Assembly (NCBI RefSeq): GCF_016863295.1
Contig: NZ_BOOP01000046.1
Span: forward strand, 1-64,000
Source of the DNA: Planotetraspora phitsanulokensis
Lineage (GTDB): Bacteria; Actinomycetota; Actinomycetes; Streptosporangiales; Streptosporangiaceae
Length of the DNA stretch: 64,000 nt
Direction: 5' to 3'
Part shown: piece by piece, positions 46,891 to 56,338 of the stretch
How positions within the stretch are numbered: position 1 is the stretch's first letter
Layout: the number at the start of each line of letters is the position of its first letter
Notes under the pieces: model-generated
The model's input: the letters and a program-made list of their open reading frames with translations, nothing else
Told to the model about the DNA's origin: nothing
Database searches by the model: none
Translations under genes and position numbers: made by a program

Positions 46891-47438
46891 CACTCGCCCT
46901 CCGAGAGAATCCTGAACATCGCCTGGCGGGTGCTCCGGAGGAGCTTCTTCGTCTCGGCGACCTGGCGGTCGTCCGCCACATGCGTGAGGTGTATGAACGC
47001 CTCGCCGAGCTGGCCCCACAGCAGCCGCAGCTCGTGCCGGTCCTCGGGGAGGCTGCGGACCACGTCGGCCCACGGCTCGGCGCTCTCGTCCGCGTTTTCA
47101 CGGCCCTTGTCGGTCAGCCGATAGGTACGGCTGCCGCCCGACTCCTCGCCCCGGACGAGCCCCTCGTCCTCCAGCTGCTGAAGGGCGGGGTAGACGGACC
47201 CGGGGCTCGGCCGCCACACGCCGCCGCTGCGCCGGGAGATCTCCTCGATCATCTGGTAGCCGTTGCGCGGCTCTTCGGTGAGCAGCCGGAGCAGGGCGAT
47301 CCTGACGTCGCCGCGCCGTACACGGGGTGCGAAGTGCGGTGGCACGGGGGGTGGCGGAGGCATCGGCGGCAGCGGGGGGAGCCCTGGGTGGGGCGGCGGG
47401 AGGGCGGCCGTCCAGTGCGCGTGCTCGTCTTCGTACAT
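46890..47438 (-). CDS. PadR family transcriptional regulator
   Basis: This 182-residue regulator has a Pro-rich N-terminus (HPGLPPLPPMPPPPPVPP) and a PadR winged helix (RIALLRLLTEEPRNGYQMIEEI, VYPALQQLEDEGLVRGEE). PadR proteins of this type repress the multidrug exporter encoded beside them. It is the first gene of the padR-ATPase-permease operon. ATG 47438 follows GAGGAGAAGGAG. A compound dyad lies just upstream and probably is its operator. Confidence 0.92.
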   Translation of the reverse strand: MYEDEHAHWTAALPPPHPGLPPLPPMPPPPPVPPHFAPRVRRGDVRIALLRLLTEEPRNGYQMIEEISRRSGGVWRPSPGSVYPALQQLEDEGLVRGEESGGSRTYRLTDKGRENADESAEPWADVVRSLPEDRHELRLLWGQLGEAFIHLTHVADDRQVAETKKLLRSTRQAMFRILSEGE

Positions 47439-47450
47439 CTCCTTCTCCTC

Positions 47451-47487
47451 AACTATCGAGATAGCGTAAAGATATATCTAGATAGTT
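47451..47487. promoter_or_regulatory. PadR operator-like compound dyad
   Basis: AACTATC (47451-47457) and GATAGTT (47481-47487) are perfect outer arms. Inside are CTATC-GA-GATAG (47453-47464) and TATCTAGATA (47475-47484). On the minus strand TTGCTC and TATCTT with a 17-nt spacer form a possible promoter overlapping the dyad. Confidence 0.65.
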
Positions 47488-47494
47488 GACAGAG

Positions 47495-47518
47495 CAAGGC
47501 ACTTTTTACGGTGCCTTG
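47495..47518 (-). terminator. Hairpin terminator after corA
   Basis: CAAGGCAC (47495-47502) and GTGCCTTG (47511-47518) are perfect 8-bp arms with an 8-nt loop, starting 6 bases past the corA stop on the minus strand. Confidence 0.7.
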
Positions 47519-47523
47519 GGAGA

Positions 47524-48651
47524 TCAGAGCCAGTCGCGGCGCTTGAAGACGAGGTAGAGCGTCATGCAGACCACGCCCATGAGCACGACGGCGAACGGGT
47601 AGCCGAGGAACCAGTGCAGCTCGGGCATGTGGTCGAAGTTCATGCCGTAGATGGTGCCGACCAGCGTCGGCGCGAACAGGATGGCCGCCCACGCCGAGAT
47701 CTTCTTGACCTCGTCGCCCTGGGCGATGCTGGCGGCGGTGAGCTTGGTCATCTCCTCGTTCTGGGCCTGGCTGACCAGGGTCGAGTTGACGATCAGGATG
47801 TCCTGGAGCATCTGCCGGAACACCGCCACCCGCTCGGTCACGGTGATGGCGTGGTCCGAGACGTCACGAAGGTAGCTCTGCAGTTCCTCGTCCACGCCGT
47901 ACTTGGGCGAGGCGGCGATGAACCCGTCGAGCATGCCCACCAGGGGGCTGGTCGCGCGCTGGAACTCGATGACCTCGCGGGACAGCGCGTAGATGCGCCG
48001 GGGCGCGGCCGGGTCGCCGCCGAAGACCTGGACCTCGATCTCGTCGATGTCGTTCTGCAGGCCGGCGACCACGGGCGCGTAGCCGTCCACCACCGCGTCG
48101 AGGATCGCGTACAGCACCGCCTGCGGGCCCTGGCGCAGGAGGTCGGGGTTCGACTCCATCCGGCGGCGCACCCGCGACAGGTCCGGCGCCTCACTGTGCC
48201 GCACGGTGAGCACGAAGTCGGGCCCGATGAAGACGTGCAGCTCGCCGAACTCGACCTTCTCCTCCTGGTCGAGGTACCGCGCCGCCCGGAGGACCACGAA
48301 GAGCGTCTGGCCGTAGCGGTCGGCCTTCGGCCGTTGATGGGCGACGATCGCGTCCTCGATCGCGAGTTCGTGCAGATCGAACTCCTCGGACGCCTTCGCC
48401 AGCTCCGTGTCCTCCGGCCGGTAGAGGCCGATCCACGCCATGGCTCCGGGACGGGACCGCAACGACGTGATCGCGGCGGCCATCGACGGCGGCGAGTCCA
48501 CCCGTCTGCCGGCGAGATAAATCGCGTTGTCGACCACGCTCTCCCGGGCCGGCTCCTCGTCGGCCGACCGGGGATCCATCGAATGCTCGGGGGCGTGTTC
48601 CGCCTTCAACCGCATCAAGCCACGTAATCCACGTATTCCACGCTCAGCCAC
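47524..48651 (-). CDS. corA: CorA family magnesium transporter
   Basis: This 375-residue divalent-cation channel has the soluble N-terminal funnel, long helices, and two C-terminal membrane segments. The signature YGMNF follows the first (WAAILFAPTLVGTIYGMNF), with MPELHW in the periplasmic loop. GTG 48651 is placed by TACCGT (48663-48658) 6 nt upstream; ATG 48615 is possible. The N-terminus contains RGIRGLRGL, encoded by three 9-bp repeats. It is divergent from the M50B-like gene. Confidence 0.9.
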   Translation of the reverse strand: MAERGIRGLRGLMRLKAEHAPEHSMDPRSADEEPARESVVDNAIYLAGRRVDSPPSMAAAITSLRSRPGAMAWIGLYRPEDTELAKASEEFDLHELAIEDAIVAHQRPKADRYGQTLFVVLRAARYLDQEEKVEFGELHVFIGPDFVLTVRHSEAPDLSRVRRRMESNPDLLRQGPQAVLYAILDAVVDGYAPVVAGLQNDIDEIEVQVFGGDPAAPRRIYALSREVIEFQRATSPLVGMLDGFIAASPKYGVDEELQSYLRDVSDHAITVTERVAVFRQMLQDILIVNSTLVSQAQNEEMTKLTAASIAQGDEVKKISAWAAILFAPTLVGTIYGMNFDHMPELHWFLGYPFAVVLMGVVCMTLYLVFKRRDWL

Positions 48652-48657
48652 ACATAG

Positions 48658-48663
48658 ACGGTA
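48658..48663 (-). promoter_or_regulatory. -10-like hexamer TACCGT of a leaderless start
   Basis: TACCGT ends 6 nt before GTG 48651 on the minus strand, in the 61-bp divergent region. Confidence 0.45.
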
Positions 48664-48712
48664 GAGCCTCGGCACCACGAAGCGCCCGGAGGCCGTACGA
48701 TTCCCCGCGGAG

Positions 48713-49435
48713 GTGGCCCACCTGAACGCCCTCTGGAACGAGCTGACCGCGACACAGGTCGCGCCCCCGCTCTGGCTGATCGTCCTGTCCGGCTGCGTCG
48801 CGCTCGCGGTCATCGTCTACCGGCCGTCGTGGCACGTCTCCCGCGGGCTGATCACGATCGCGCACGAGGGAGGCCACGCGCTGGTGGCCGTCCTGACCCG
48901 GCGCAAGCTGCAGGGCATCCGGCTGCATTCGGACACCTCGGGCGTGACGCTCACGCGGGGCAACCCGAGAGGCATCGGGATGGTGGCCACCGCGGCCGCG
49001 GGATACGTCGCCCCGTCGCTGATCGGGTTCGGCGCCGCCTGGCTCGTCGCCGACGGCTACATCACGTTGCTCCTGTGGGCCGTGCTCCTGCTGCTCGCGT
49101 GCATGCTCTTCAAGATCCGGAACCTCTACGGCGCCGTGGCCCTGCTCGCCGTGGGCGGCGCCGTCTTCAGCCTGTCCTGGTTCGCGCCCCCGACCGCCCA
49201 GGCCGTGTCCGCGTACGGAGCGGTCTGGTTCCTGCTGCTGGGCGGCATGCGGCCGATCCTCGAACTGCAGAGCAAGCGGCGCAGGGGCCGGGCGCCCGAC
49301 TCCGACGCCGACCAGCTCGCCCGCCTCACCCGGGTGCCCGGAACCTTCTGGGTGCTGCTGTTCCTCCTCGTCTCCGCGGTCTCCCTCGTCAGCGGCACCT
49401 ACCTGCTCGCGGTCCGGTGGATCCCCGGCCTCTGA
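48713..49435 (+). CDS. M50B-like membrane metallopeptidase
   Basis: This 240-residue membrane protein carries the zinc motif HEGGH near residue 58 within ITIAHEGGHALVAVLTRRKLQGIRL, as in the peptidase M50B family of intramembrane proteases. About six hydrophobic segments surround it. The substrate is unknown. GTG 48713 has GGAGG overlapping just upstream. It is divergent from corA and convergent with sbcC. Confidence 0.85.
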   Translation: MAHLNALWNELTATQVAPPLWLIVLSGCVALAVIVYRPSWHVSRGLITIAHEGGHALVAVLTRRKLQGIRLHSDTSGVTLTRGNPRGIGMVATAAAGYVAPSLIGFGAAWLVADGYITLLLWAVLLLLACMLFKIRNLYGAVALLAVGGAVFSLSWFAPPTAQAVSAYGAVWFLLLGGMRPILELQSKRRRGRAPDSDADQLARLTRVPGTFWVLLFLLVSAVSLVSGTYLLAVRWIPGL

Positions 49436-49445
49436 CGCCTCCCCC

Positions 49446-52400
49446 TCACGCCAGGGTCGAGCCCGCCCGGCCCTTGACGATCCGCAGCTGAACGGGCACG
49501 CGGACGCGCAACTCGGCGACATGGCTGACGATGCCGACCGCCCGGCCGCCCTCGCGCAGGCCGTCGAGGATGTCGAGCACGTCGTCGAGCGTCTCCTCGT
49601 CGAGCGTGCCGAAGCCCTCGTCCACGAAGAGGGTGCCGATCTCGGCGCCGCCGGCCTCGGCCGTCACGACGTCGGCCAGTCCGAGCGCGAGGGCGAGCGA
49701 GGTGATGAAGCTCTCCCCGCCGGACAGCGTGGCCGGGTCCCGGTCGACGCCGGTCCACGCGTCGAGGACGCGCAGGCCCAGCCCGCCGCCCGATCGGCCC
49801 CGGTCGCCCGCGGCCCGGCGCAGGTCGTGCTGGAGCAGGTAGCGCCCTGACGACATGTGCCCGAGCCGCTCGTTGGCGGCCTCGACCACCTGCCTGAGCC
49901 GCTCACCGAGCACGAACGACGACAGCCGCATGTGCCACTGGTTGTCGGCTGAGGTGCCGCCCGCGAGCTCGGCGAGCCTCCGGGCGAGCCGGTGCCGCTC
50001 GGCGGCGGGGCGATAGCGGGCGAGGGCGTCGCGCAGCTCCGCCGCCAGGGCCGTGAGCCGGGTGGCCGTCTCCCCCGCGAGATCCCTGGCCGAGGTGCGG
50101 GCGCCGTGCTCCCGGTCGGCCTGGTCGTGCTCGCGCGCCAGAGTCACGAGGTCCGGCGCGGGTTCGGCCGCCGCGGCGACGAGCTCGGGGTCGGCGAGCA
50201 GCCGCCCGACCGCCACCTCCTCGCCGTCGAGGAACCTGAGGCGCTCGGCCATCGCCTCCAGGTCGGCCGGCGCGCGAACCGCCGCCCCCGCGTGCTCGAT
50301 CCCGGCGAAGCCCGCACCGGTCGCGGCCTCGACGGCCCGGGTGAGCGCGGCCCGCCGTTCTCCCTCCGCCGTGACGGCGGCGCGCGTCGCCTCACCCGCG
50401 TCCCTGAGGAGCGCGGCCTCGTCGGTGAGCCGGTCGAGCCGGGCCGCCAGGGACGCGTCGTCGCTTCTGGCGGCGTCCACCAGCGCGGCGAGCCTGCCCG
50501 CGTCGGCGGTCAGCTGCTCGTCCCGCGCCCGGGTGTCCGCCGCCTCGATCGCGACCTTCTGAGCCAGCACCGACAGCTCGTCGAGCTCGGCGGCCAGCCG
50601 GGCCGCGCGGTCCGCCAGCTCGGGCACCCGGGCCGCCGCCTGCTCGGCGTGCCGCAGATTCCGTTCCGCCTCATCGAGGTCTCCGGCGTCGCCGGCGAGG
50701 TGCTCCGTCTCCTCCCGCAACGCGGCGAGCGCCGTCGTGGTCTCGGCCACGCGTCGGCCGGCCAGGGCCACCTGGTCGCGCAGCTCGCCGGCGAGTCGCG
50801 ACGACCACTCGGCGCAGCGCGCCTCCGCCCTCTCGCGGGCCAGGCGGGCACGCTCGAAGGCGTCCTGTGCCGCCTGCTCGTCGTCGCCGCTCAACGCCCG
50901 GCCGGCGGGCGCGGCAGGCGCGGGATGGTCGGCCGACCCGCACACCGCGCACGGCTCACCCTCGACGAGGGATGCCGCCAGCTCGGCGGCCATGCCCTCG
51001 ATCCGGGCGCGGCGCACCTCCTGCAGCCGATCGCGCGCCGCCTGCGCCTCGTCGACCGCGGCGTGCCTGGCGCGCTCGGCCGCCTCGAGCTCCCGGGCCA
51101 GCCGCGCGGCGGCCTCCAGCGCCGGAATCCCGGCGGTCGCCGGCCCCGGCTGGGGGGCCCGAGCGGTGGCGAGGATCGCCTGCTCGTTTTCCGTGAGCGC
51201 CTCGAGCTCCGTCTCCAGCACGCCGATCCGCCGCGTCACCTCGGCGGCCCGCGCCGCACCGTCCCGCGCGGCCACCAGCCCGGGGACGCCCGCCGCCGCC
51301 AGGCGCGCCTCGTCGAGCAGCCTCTCGGCCTCACGCCGGCCGTCGGGCAACGCGGCGAGGCGTCCGGTGAGGGCGGCGCCGCGCTCCTCGAGAGCGACGA
51401 GCCTGCGCCGGCCGGCGTCGAGGTCGGCGCGGACCTGCCGCAGGCGGGTCTCCTCGGGAAGGAGTTGCCGCACGCGGGCGATCTCGTCGAGGCGCTCACG
51501 CTCCATGGCGGCCAGGAGCTCCTCGCCGGGCGGCTCCTCCCCCGGCAACGCGCGGCTCACGGCATCGGCGGCCAGCCGCTGCGCCTTGGCCGCGGCCTCG
51601 GACCGCTGTTCCGCCTGGCGGATCAGCGGCAGCACCTGTGCGGCCCTGGCCGCGTCGTCGAGGATGGCCTGGATGTCCGCCCGTTCCTCGGCGGCGCCGT
51701 CCAGTGCCTCGCGCCTGGCGAGCGCGTCCGCGTGCCTGCGCCGGCGCTCGGCCAGCGCCCGGCCTTCCTGAAGCCGGTCCCGGGCGGTGCGCAGCCGGGC
51801 CTCGCTCCCCGTCCATGCCGCGGTCTCGCGCTCGAAGGCGGCGGCGGCGAGACCGACGACCGCCTCGGGCTCGTCGTCCGGCACGGGGAGATGCGCGCCC
51901 GCGGCCCCGCGCATGCGGTCGACGACGGAGTCGGCCCGCTGGCGGAGCTCCTGCTGCTCGCGCCCGGTGCGCGTGCGGTGGTCGGCCAGCCACGTCTCGA
52001 CGTCGGTGTAGATCTTGACGGAGAACAGCTTCTCGAGAAGCCTGCGGCGGTCGTCGCCGTCCGCCTGGAGGAAAGAGGCGAAGTCTCCCTGCGGCAACAT
52101 GGCGACCTGCCAGAACTGCTCGGCGTTCATCCCGAGCAGCTCGCCGATCAGGTGACCGGCCTCGTCGGCGCGGGTGGTCCGCCCGATCCACGTGCCGGTG
52201 AACTCCTCCACGACGACCTTGGCCTTCTCCTCGACCAGGCCCTCTCCCCTCTGCTTGGGCCGCATCCAGGCGGGTGACCGGGTGACGCGCAACCGCCGCC
52301 CCCGGATCGTCGCCTCCAGCGTGACGACCGGCCCCCGCTCGGGCGGGGCATGGTCGCAGCGCAGACTGCGGGCGCTGTCCCGCCGGCCGGGCACCCGCCC

Positions 52401-52559
52401 GTACAGCGCGTAGCAGACCGCGTCGAGCACGGTCGTCTTGCCGGCACCCGTCGCGCCGTGGATCAGGAAGAGCCCCGCCTCGCCGAGCGCGTCGAAGTCG
52501 ACCTCCTCGCTTCCCGGGAAGGACCCGAAAGCCTCCAGCCGCAACCGGTGCAGTCTCAC
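49446..52559 (-). CDS. sbcC: Exonuclease subunit SbcC (SMC-like ATPase)
   Basis: This 1037-residue ATPase works with SbcD to cut DNA ends and hairpins. Walker A GATGAGKTT lies near residue 38. Two long coiled coils flank the zinc hook CAVC near residue 536. The signature LSGGES and Walker B LFVDEGFGTLDEE lie near 950-985. The GTG at 52559 overlaps the sbcD stop (GTGA), so the pair is co-translated; sequence upstream in the same frame belongs to sbcD read in another frame. Confidence 0.94.
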   Translation of the reverse strand: MRLHRLRLEAFGSFPGSEEVDFDALGEAGLFLIHGATGAGKTTVLDAVCYALYGRVPGRRDSARSLRCDHAPPERGPVVTLEATIRGRRLRVTRSPAWMRPKQRGEGLVEEKAKVVVEEFTGTWIGRTTRADEAGHLIGELLGMNAEQFWQVAMLPQGDFASFLQADGDDRRRLLEKLFSVKIYTDVETWLADHRTRTGREQQELRQRADSVVDRMRGAAGAHLPVPDDEPEAVVGLAAAAFERETAAWTGSEARLRTARDRLQEGRALAERRRRHADALARREALDGAAEERADIQAILDDAARAAQVLPLIRQAEQRSEAAAKAQRLAADAVSRALPGEEPPGEELLAAMERERLDEIARVRQLLPEETRLRQVRADLDAGRRRLVALEERGAALTGRLAALPDGRREAERLLDEARLAAAGVPGLVAARDGAARAAEVTRRIGVLETELEALTENEQAILATARAPQPGPATAGIPALEAAARLARELEAAERARHAAVDEAQAARDRLQEVRRARIEGMAAELAASLVEGEPCAVCGSADHPAPAAPAGRALSGDDEQAAQDAFERARLARERAEARCAEWSSRLAGELRDQVALAGRRVAETTTALAALREETEHLAGDAGDLDEAERNLRHAEQAAARVPELADRAARLAAELDELSVLAQKVAIEAADTRARDEQLTADAGRLAALVDAARSDDASLAARLDRLTDEAALLRDAGEATRAAVTAEGERRAALTRAVEAATGAGFAGIEHAGAAVRAPADLEAMAERLRFLDGEEVAVGRLLADPELVAAAAEPAPDLVTLAREHDQADREHGARTSARDLAGETATRLTALAAELRDALARYRPAAERHRLARRLAELAGGTSADNQWHMRLSSFVLGERLRQVVEAANERLGHMSSGRYLLQHDLRRAAGDRGRSGGGLGLRVLDAWTGVDRDPATLSGGESFITSLALALGLADVVTAEAGGAEIGTLFVDEGFGTLDEETLDDVLDILDGLREGGRAVGIVSHVAELRVRVPVQLRIVKGRAGSTLA

Positions 52560-53659
52560 AGGCTCTCCTTGATCCGGGAGGCCTGGACGGCCTCCCCGAG
52601 CAGGCGGATCTCCTCGTCGTCGGCCGGTTCGCCGCGGACCTCGCGGACGAAGTCGGCGGCCACGTCGATCTCGGCCCGTCCCGCTGCGGCGGGCGGCCGG
52701 GCGGGCGCGGACACCGGGCCGTCGGGCCTGAAGGCCAGCGCCAGCGTGTGCGGGAACCTGCGCCGCAGGCGCTCCATGGCCTCGCGCGGACGGGCCGGGT
52801 CGGTGAGGGTCACCTGGAGCCAGTGATCCTCGCGGTCCGCGTAACGGGCGTCGGTCAGCAGGTCGTCGAGACGGCCGCTCAACGTGCCGACGGGCCGGGG
52901 AACGGGGGCGGGGACGAATTCGGTCCGGGCGGCGTCGAGATCCACCAGCCACGACCCCTTACGCCGGCCCGCCTCGGAGAAGGAGTAGGCGATCGGCGAT
53001 CCCGAGTAGCGCACGGTCTCGCTCATCACCTGACGCCCGTGCAGATGGCCGAGCGCCACGTAGTCGGCGCCCGCGAAGGCGGCCAGCGGCACGTGGGACA
53101 CCCCGCCGACGCTGATGTCCCGCTCGCTGTCGCTCGCCTCGCCGCCGGTGACGAACGCGTGGGCGAGCACGACCTTCCGCCGCCCGTGGCGGTCGGCGCG
53201 GATGCGCTCCATGGCATGGGTGATCGCGGCCGTGTGGGTGCGCTCGGCCAGCTCCCAGGGGCCCCTGACCAGCTCGGGCTCCAGGTAGGGGATGCCGTAG
53301 AAGGCCACGTCGCCGATGACGACCGGCTCCCAGGCCCGCGCCGGGTCGGTCCGCAGGTGCACCCGCTCCATGAGGCCGGCGCCGAAGCCGAGCCGTACGG
53401 ACGAGTCGTGGTTTCCGCTGATCAGAACCGTGTGCACGCCCTCCGCCTTCAGCCGGCCGAGCGCCTCGTCGCACAGGGCGACCGCGTCGACCGGCGGCAG
53501 CGCCCGATCGTAGACGTCGCCGGAGACCACCACGACGTCGACCCGCTCGGCCCTGACGGTCTCGACGAGGTGCTCCACGAAGGCGGCCTGGGCGCTCAGC
53601 AGGCTCTCCCGGTGGAACGACCGGCCGAGATGCCAGTCGGAAGTGTGCAGGACACGCAT
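52556..53659 (-). CDS. sbcD: Exonuclease subunit SbcD (Mre11-type nuclease)
   Basis: This 367-residue metallophosphoesterase nuclease has all phosphoesterase motifs: SDWHLGRSFH, SGDVYDR, ISGNHDS and GHLHG, followed by the capping domain. ATG 53659 gives the standard MRVLHTSDWHLG start; TAGCTT (53673-53668) lies 8 nt upstream, suggesting a leaderless transcript for sbcDC. Confidence 0.94.
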   Translation of the reverse strand: MRVLHTSDWHLGRSFHRESLLSAQAAFVEHLVETVRAERVDVVVVSGDVYDRALPPVDAVALCDEALGRLKAEGVHTVLISGNHDSSVRLGFGAGLMERVHLRTDPARAWEPVVIGDVAFYGIPYLEPELVRGPWELAERTHTAAITHAMERIRADRHGRRKVVLAHAFVTGGEASDSERDISVGGVSHVPLAAFAGADYVALGHLHGRQVMSETVRYSGSPIAYSFSEAGRRKGSWLVDLDAARTEFVPAPVPRPVGTLSGRLDDLLTDARYADREDHWLQVTLTDPARPREAMERLRRRFPHTLALAFRPDGPVSAPARPPAAAGRAEIDVAADFVREVRGEPADDEEIRLLGEAVQASRIKESL

Positions 53660-53784
53660 GTCGCAGGAAGCTAACAGGTCCCTCCGACAAACGTGGTCCC
53701 ACTGATCCCAAATCCATCCGGGCCATGAAACGAGTAATGACTTAGCCTGGACTCGGTAGAGGATGATCAACCGGGGAGCGGCCC

Positions 53785-55278
53785 ATGAACGTCGGCCGGA
53801 GCACGCTGGGTCTCGCGGCGGGTGTGCTGTTGGTCGTACTGGCGGCGATCGGCTACGTGCTGTCCCCTCCGGCGTTCGATCCCCCGCTCCTGGCCGCGTC
53901 TCCCGAGTTCAGCGACCTGCCCGCCCAGCCGGCGTCGGAGACGAGGCCGGTGGACACCTCGACGCCGGTCAGGACCGAGCACGTCGAGGTGGCCGCCGAG
54001 GACGAGACGCTGACGGCCACGATCAGGTCGCCCGTGTCTCCCGGCAGGCACCCGGCGATGGTGTTCGTCCAGGGCTCGGGATCGGGCAGCGGCTCGGAGT
54101 TCGCCAGCCAGTCGGAGTGGCTCGCCAGGGCGGGCATCGTGACCCTCTCCTATGACAAGCGCACGGTGGGCTACAACTTCCGGCAGCGCGACTTCTCCCT
54201 GCTCGCCGACGACGCGCTGCGCATGTTGCGCACGCTCCTGCAACGGCCCGACGTCGATCCCGCCAGGGCGGGGTTGTGGGGCGTCAGCGAGGGCGGCTGG
54301 GTGGTCCCGATCGCCGCCGCCTCCAGTGACGTGGCGTACGTCGTCCTGGTGTCGTCGCCGAACGTCTCCCCCCTGCGGCAGGTCGCCTGGGCGCTGAACG
54401 AGCAGTTGCTGCGCCTGCACGCCCCGTCCGGGGTGCGTGATCTGCTGACCCGCGCGATGGGCGGCGTGGGGTTCGACTTCCTGCGTCACGACGGCGTGCC
54501 CGCGCTCCAGGGCATGAAGCAGCCCGTCCTCGCCCTGTACGGCACGACCGACCCCTCCATCCCCTTCGTGGAGAGCACGGAGACGCTGACCGGCGCGCTA
54601 CAGAAGGCCGGGAACCCCGACTACACGATCCGCTTCCTCGCGGGCGCGGACCACGCCATGAGGATGTCGGGCGGCCCGTTCGTCCCCGACTACCTGCCCA
54701 CCCTGGCCAACTGGATCAAGGACCTTCCCCGTACGGCCAAGCCCGCGGTCCCGATCGCGGGCGCGACTCCCGTGCAGCGGTTCGAGGCGAGCGACGTGCC
54801 GGCCGCCCCGTGGTACGGCGGCGGCACGATCCTGTGGCTGACCATCTTCCTGGCCGCCGTCGGCTACGTGGCGGCGCCGGTCACCGAGATGGTCGTCCGG
54901 ATCCGGGGACGCGACACGCACCTGCAGGCTCCGGTGGTCGACATCTGGCCGGCCGTGCGGCGCCGGCTGCGCCGGATGGCGTGGACCGGCGCCGGAGAGT
55001 TGGCGGCCGTCGTCGCGTTCATCACATTGATCGTGCTGTTCTCGGTCAATCAGGCGGGGGCGTGGCCCGCCGTACAGGCCGGGTGGCTCGTCGTGCGGTT
55101 GCTTGCGGTCGTGATGCTCCTGCAGGAGGTGGCCGTGGCCGCGGCGGTGCTCAGCGGCCTGCGGGACGGCTGGAAGCCGAGCCGCTGGCAGAAGAACGTC
55201 CTGATCGGCGTCCTCGGCGGCACGGGCCTGTTGTTGCTGACCGCCGCCTACTTCGGGCTGTACGCCTTCCCCTGGTAG
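53785..55278 (+). CDS. Membrane-anchored alpha/beta hydrolase
   Basis: This 497-residue protein has an N-terminal membrane segment (LGLAAGVLLVVLAAIGYVL), an extracytoplasmic alpha/beta hydrolase domain (~70-320) with nucleophile elbow GVSEGGW and a GADHAM His motif, and a C-terminal region with four further membrane segments. The fusion to a polytopic tail is unusual for the family. The substrate is unknown. GGGGAGCGG precedes ATG 53785. It overlaps the convergent hydrolase gene by 31 bases. Confidence 0.85.
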   Translation: MNVGRSTLGLAAGVLLVVLAAIGYVLSPPAFDPPLLAASPEFSDLPAQPASETRPVDTSTPVRTEHVEVAAEDETLTATIRSPVSPGRHPAMVFVQGSGSGSGSEFASQSEWLARAGIVTLSYDKRTVGYNFRQRDFSLLADDALRMLRTLLQRPDVDPARAGLWGVSEGGWVVPIAAASSDVAYVVLVSSPNVSPLRQVAWALNEQLLRLHAPSGVRDLLTRAMGGVGFDFLRHDGVPALQGMKQPVLALYGTTDPSIPFVESTETLTGALQKAGNPDYTIRFLAGADHAMRMSGGPFVPDYLPTLANWIKDLPRTAKPAVPIAGATPVQRFEASDVPAAPWYGGGTILWLTIFLAAVGYVAAPVTEMVVRIRGRDTHLQAPVVDIWPAVRRRLRRMAWTGAGELAAVVAFITLIVLFSVNQAGAWPAVQAGWLVVRLLAVVMLLQEVAVAAAVLSGLRDGWKPSRWQKNVLIGVLGGTGLLLLTAAYFGLYAFPW

Positions 55279-56201
55279 GCGTAGGCCGTCCAGCGGTCGA
55301 TCTCGGCGAGCACCCGCTTGCGCACCGGCTCCGCCGACAGGACGAGGTCGTGCATGCCCCCGGGCACGCGGACGCAGGTCACGTGCGGGCCGATCCGGGT
55401 GGACCAGCGGGCGATCTGCTCGGCGTCGAGGACGACGTCGGCGCCGTGCGCCCCCGGGACGAAGTCACGGGCCCTCAGGCTCTGCTCGGCCGCCAGCACG
55501 AGCACCGGCACGTCCACCTGCAGCCCCGCGTGGAGGCGCCGGTGCGCCCGCCGGATCGCCGCCAGCCAGACGGCGTGGACGGAGAAGCCCTCGAGCGGCT
55601 TCCACTCGAGGTCGTAGTCCCACTCCCCCCGGTGGTCGCGGTGGAGGCTCGTGCCGTACGCGGTGGCGACGCCGAGAGGGAGCACGGTCTTCGGCGGCAG
55701 CTTGGCCAGCAGGCCGCCGAGCGCGTCGGCGGCGCCCCTGAGGACGGCGGGCACGTTGAGGTCGAGGAACGGGCTGTTGAGGACGAGGGCGTCGACCAGG
55801 CCGCGGCCCCGCATCCGGTCGGCCCACAGGACGGCGATCAGCCCGCCGGTCGAGTGCGCCATGATCGTCAGCTCGTCGCAGTCCTCCCTGACGATGCGGA
55901 CGGCCTCGTCGATCTCGGGGAAGTACTCGGTGACGCTGCCGACGAGGCCCCTGGTCTGGTGCGGCAGCAGCGAACGTCCGTACTTCCGCAGGTCGAGGGC
56001 GTAGAAGCCGATCCCCTGGGAGACGAAGTGGTCGGCGAGGTGCGTCTGGAAGAAGTAGTCGGTGAACCCGTGGAGGTAGAGGACGGCCTGGCGGGATCCC
56101 GGCGCCGGCCGCCGCACGAGCGTCGCGACGACCTCGCCCTCGGCGTCGCGGCCCATGGGCAGGGTGATGGCCTCATAGTCGGGGCCGAGGATGTCGTCCA
56201 C
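55248..56201 (-). CDS. Alpha/beta hydrolase, monoacylglycerol lipase-like
   Basis: This 317-residue hydrolase has YLHGFTDYFF, nucleophile elbow AHSTGGL, and the catalytic His in GGMHDLVLS, matching the serine aminopeptidase S33/lysophospholipase group. GTG 56201 is preferred to ATG 56210 because TACGAT (56214-56209) ends 7 nt before it and would overlap the ATG. It is convergent with the membrane-anchored hydrolase and divergent from the LCP gene. Confidence 0.88.
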   Translation of the reverse strand: MDDILGPDYEAITLPMGRDAEGEVVATLVRRPAPGSRQAVLYLHGFTDYFFQTHLADHFVSQGIGFYALDLRKYGRSLLPHQTRGLVGSVTEYFPEIDEAVRIVREDCDELTIMAHSTGGLIAVLWADRMRGRGLVDALVLNSPFLDLNVPAVLRGAADALGGLLAKLPPKTVLPLGVATAYGTSLHRDHRGEWDYDLEWKPLEGFSVHAVWLAAIRRAHRRLHAGLQVDVPVLVLAAEQSLRARDFVPGAHGADVVLDAEQIARWSTRIGPHVTCVRVPGGMHDLVLSAEPVRKRVLAEIDRWTAYAYQGKAYSPK

Positions 56202-56208
56202 GGCGCAC

Positions 56209-56214
56209 ATCGTA
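56209..56214 (-). promoter_or_regulatory. -10-like hexamer TACGAT of a leaderless start
   Basis: TACGAT ends 7 nt before GTG 56201 on the minus strand. Confidence 0.5.
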
Positions 56215-56338
56215 AACGGCGTCGGTTAACGGACAAGAAGTGGTCAAGCGCCCAGGGTCCCGGCAAACCGCGGGTCGCGACTCGCTAGGCGTCATTCGCA
56301 CCTCAGTACATCCGGGGGCAGACCGCTTCAATGTGAAA

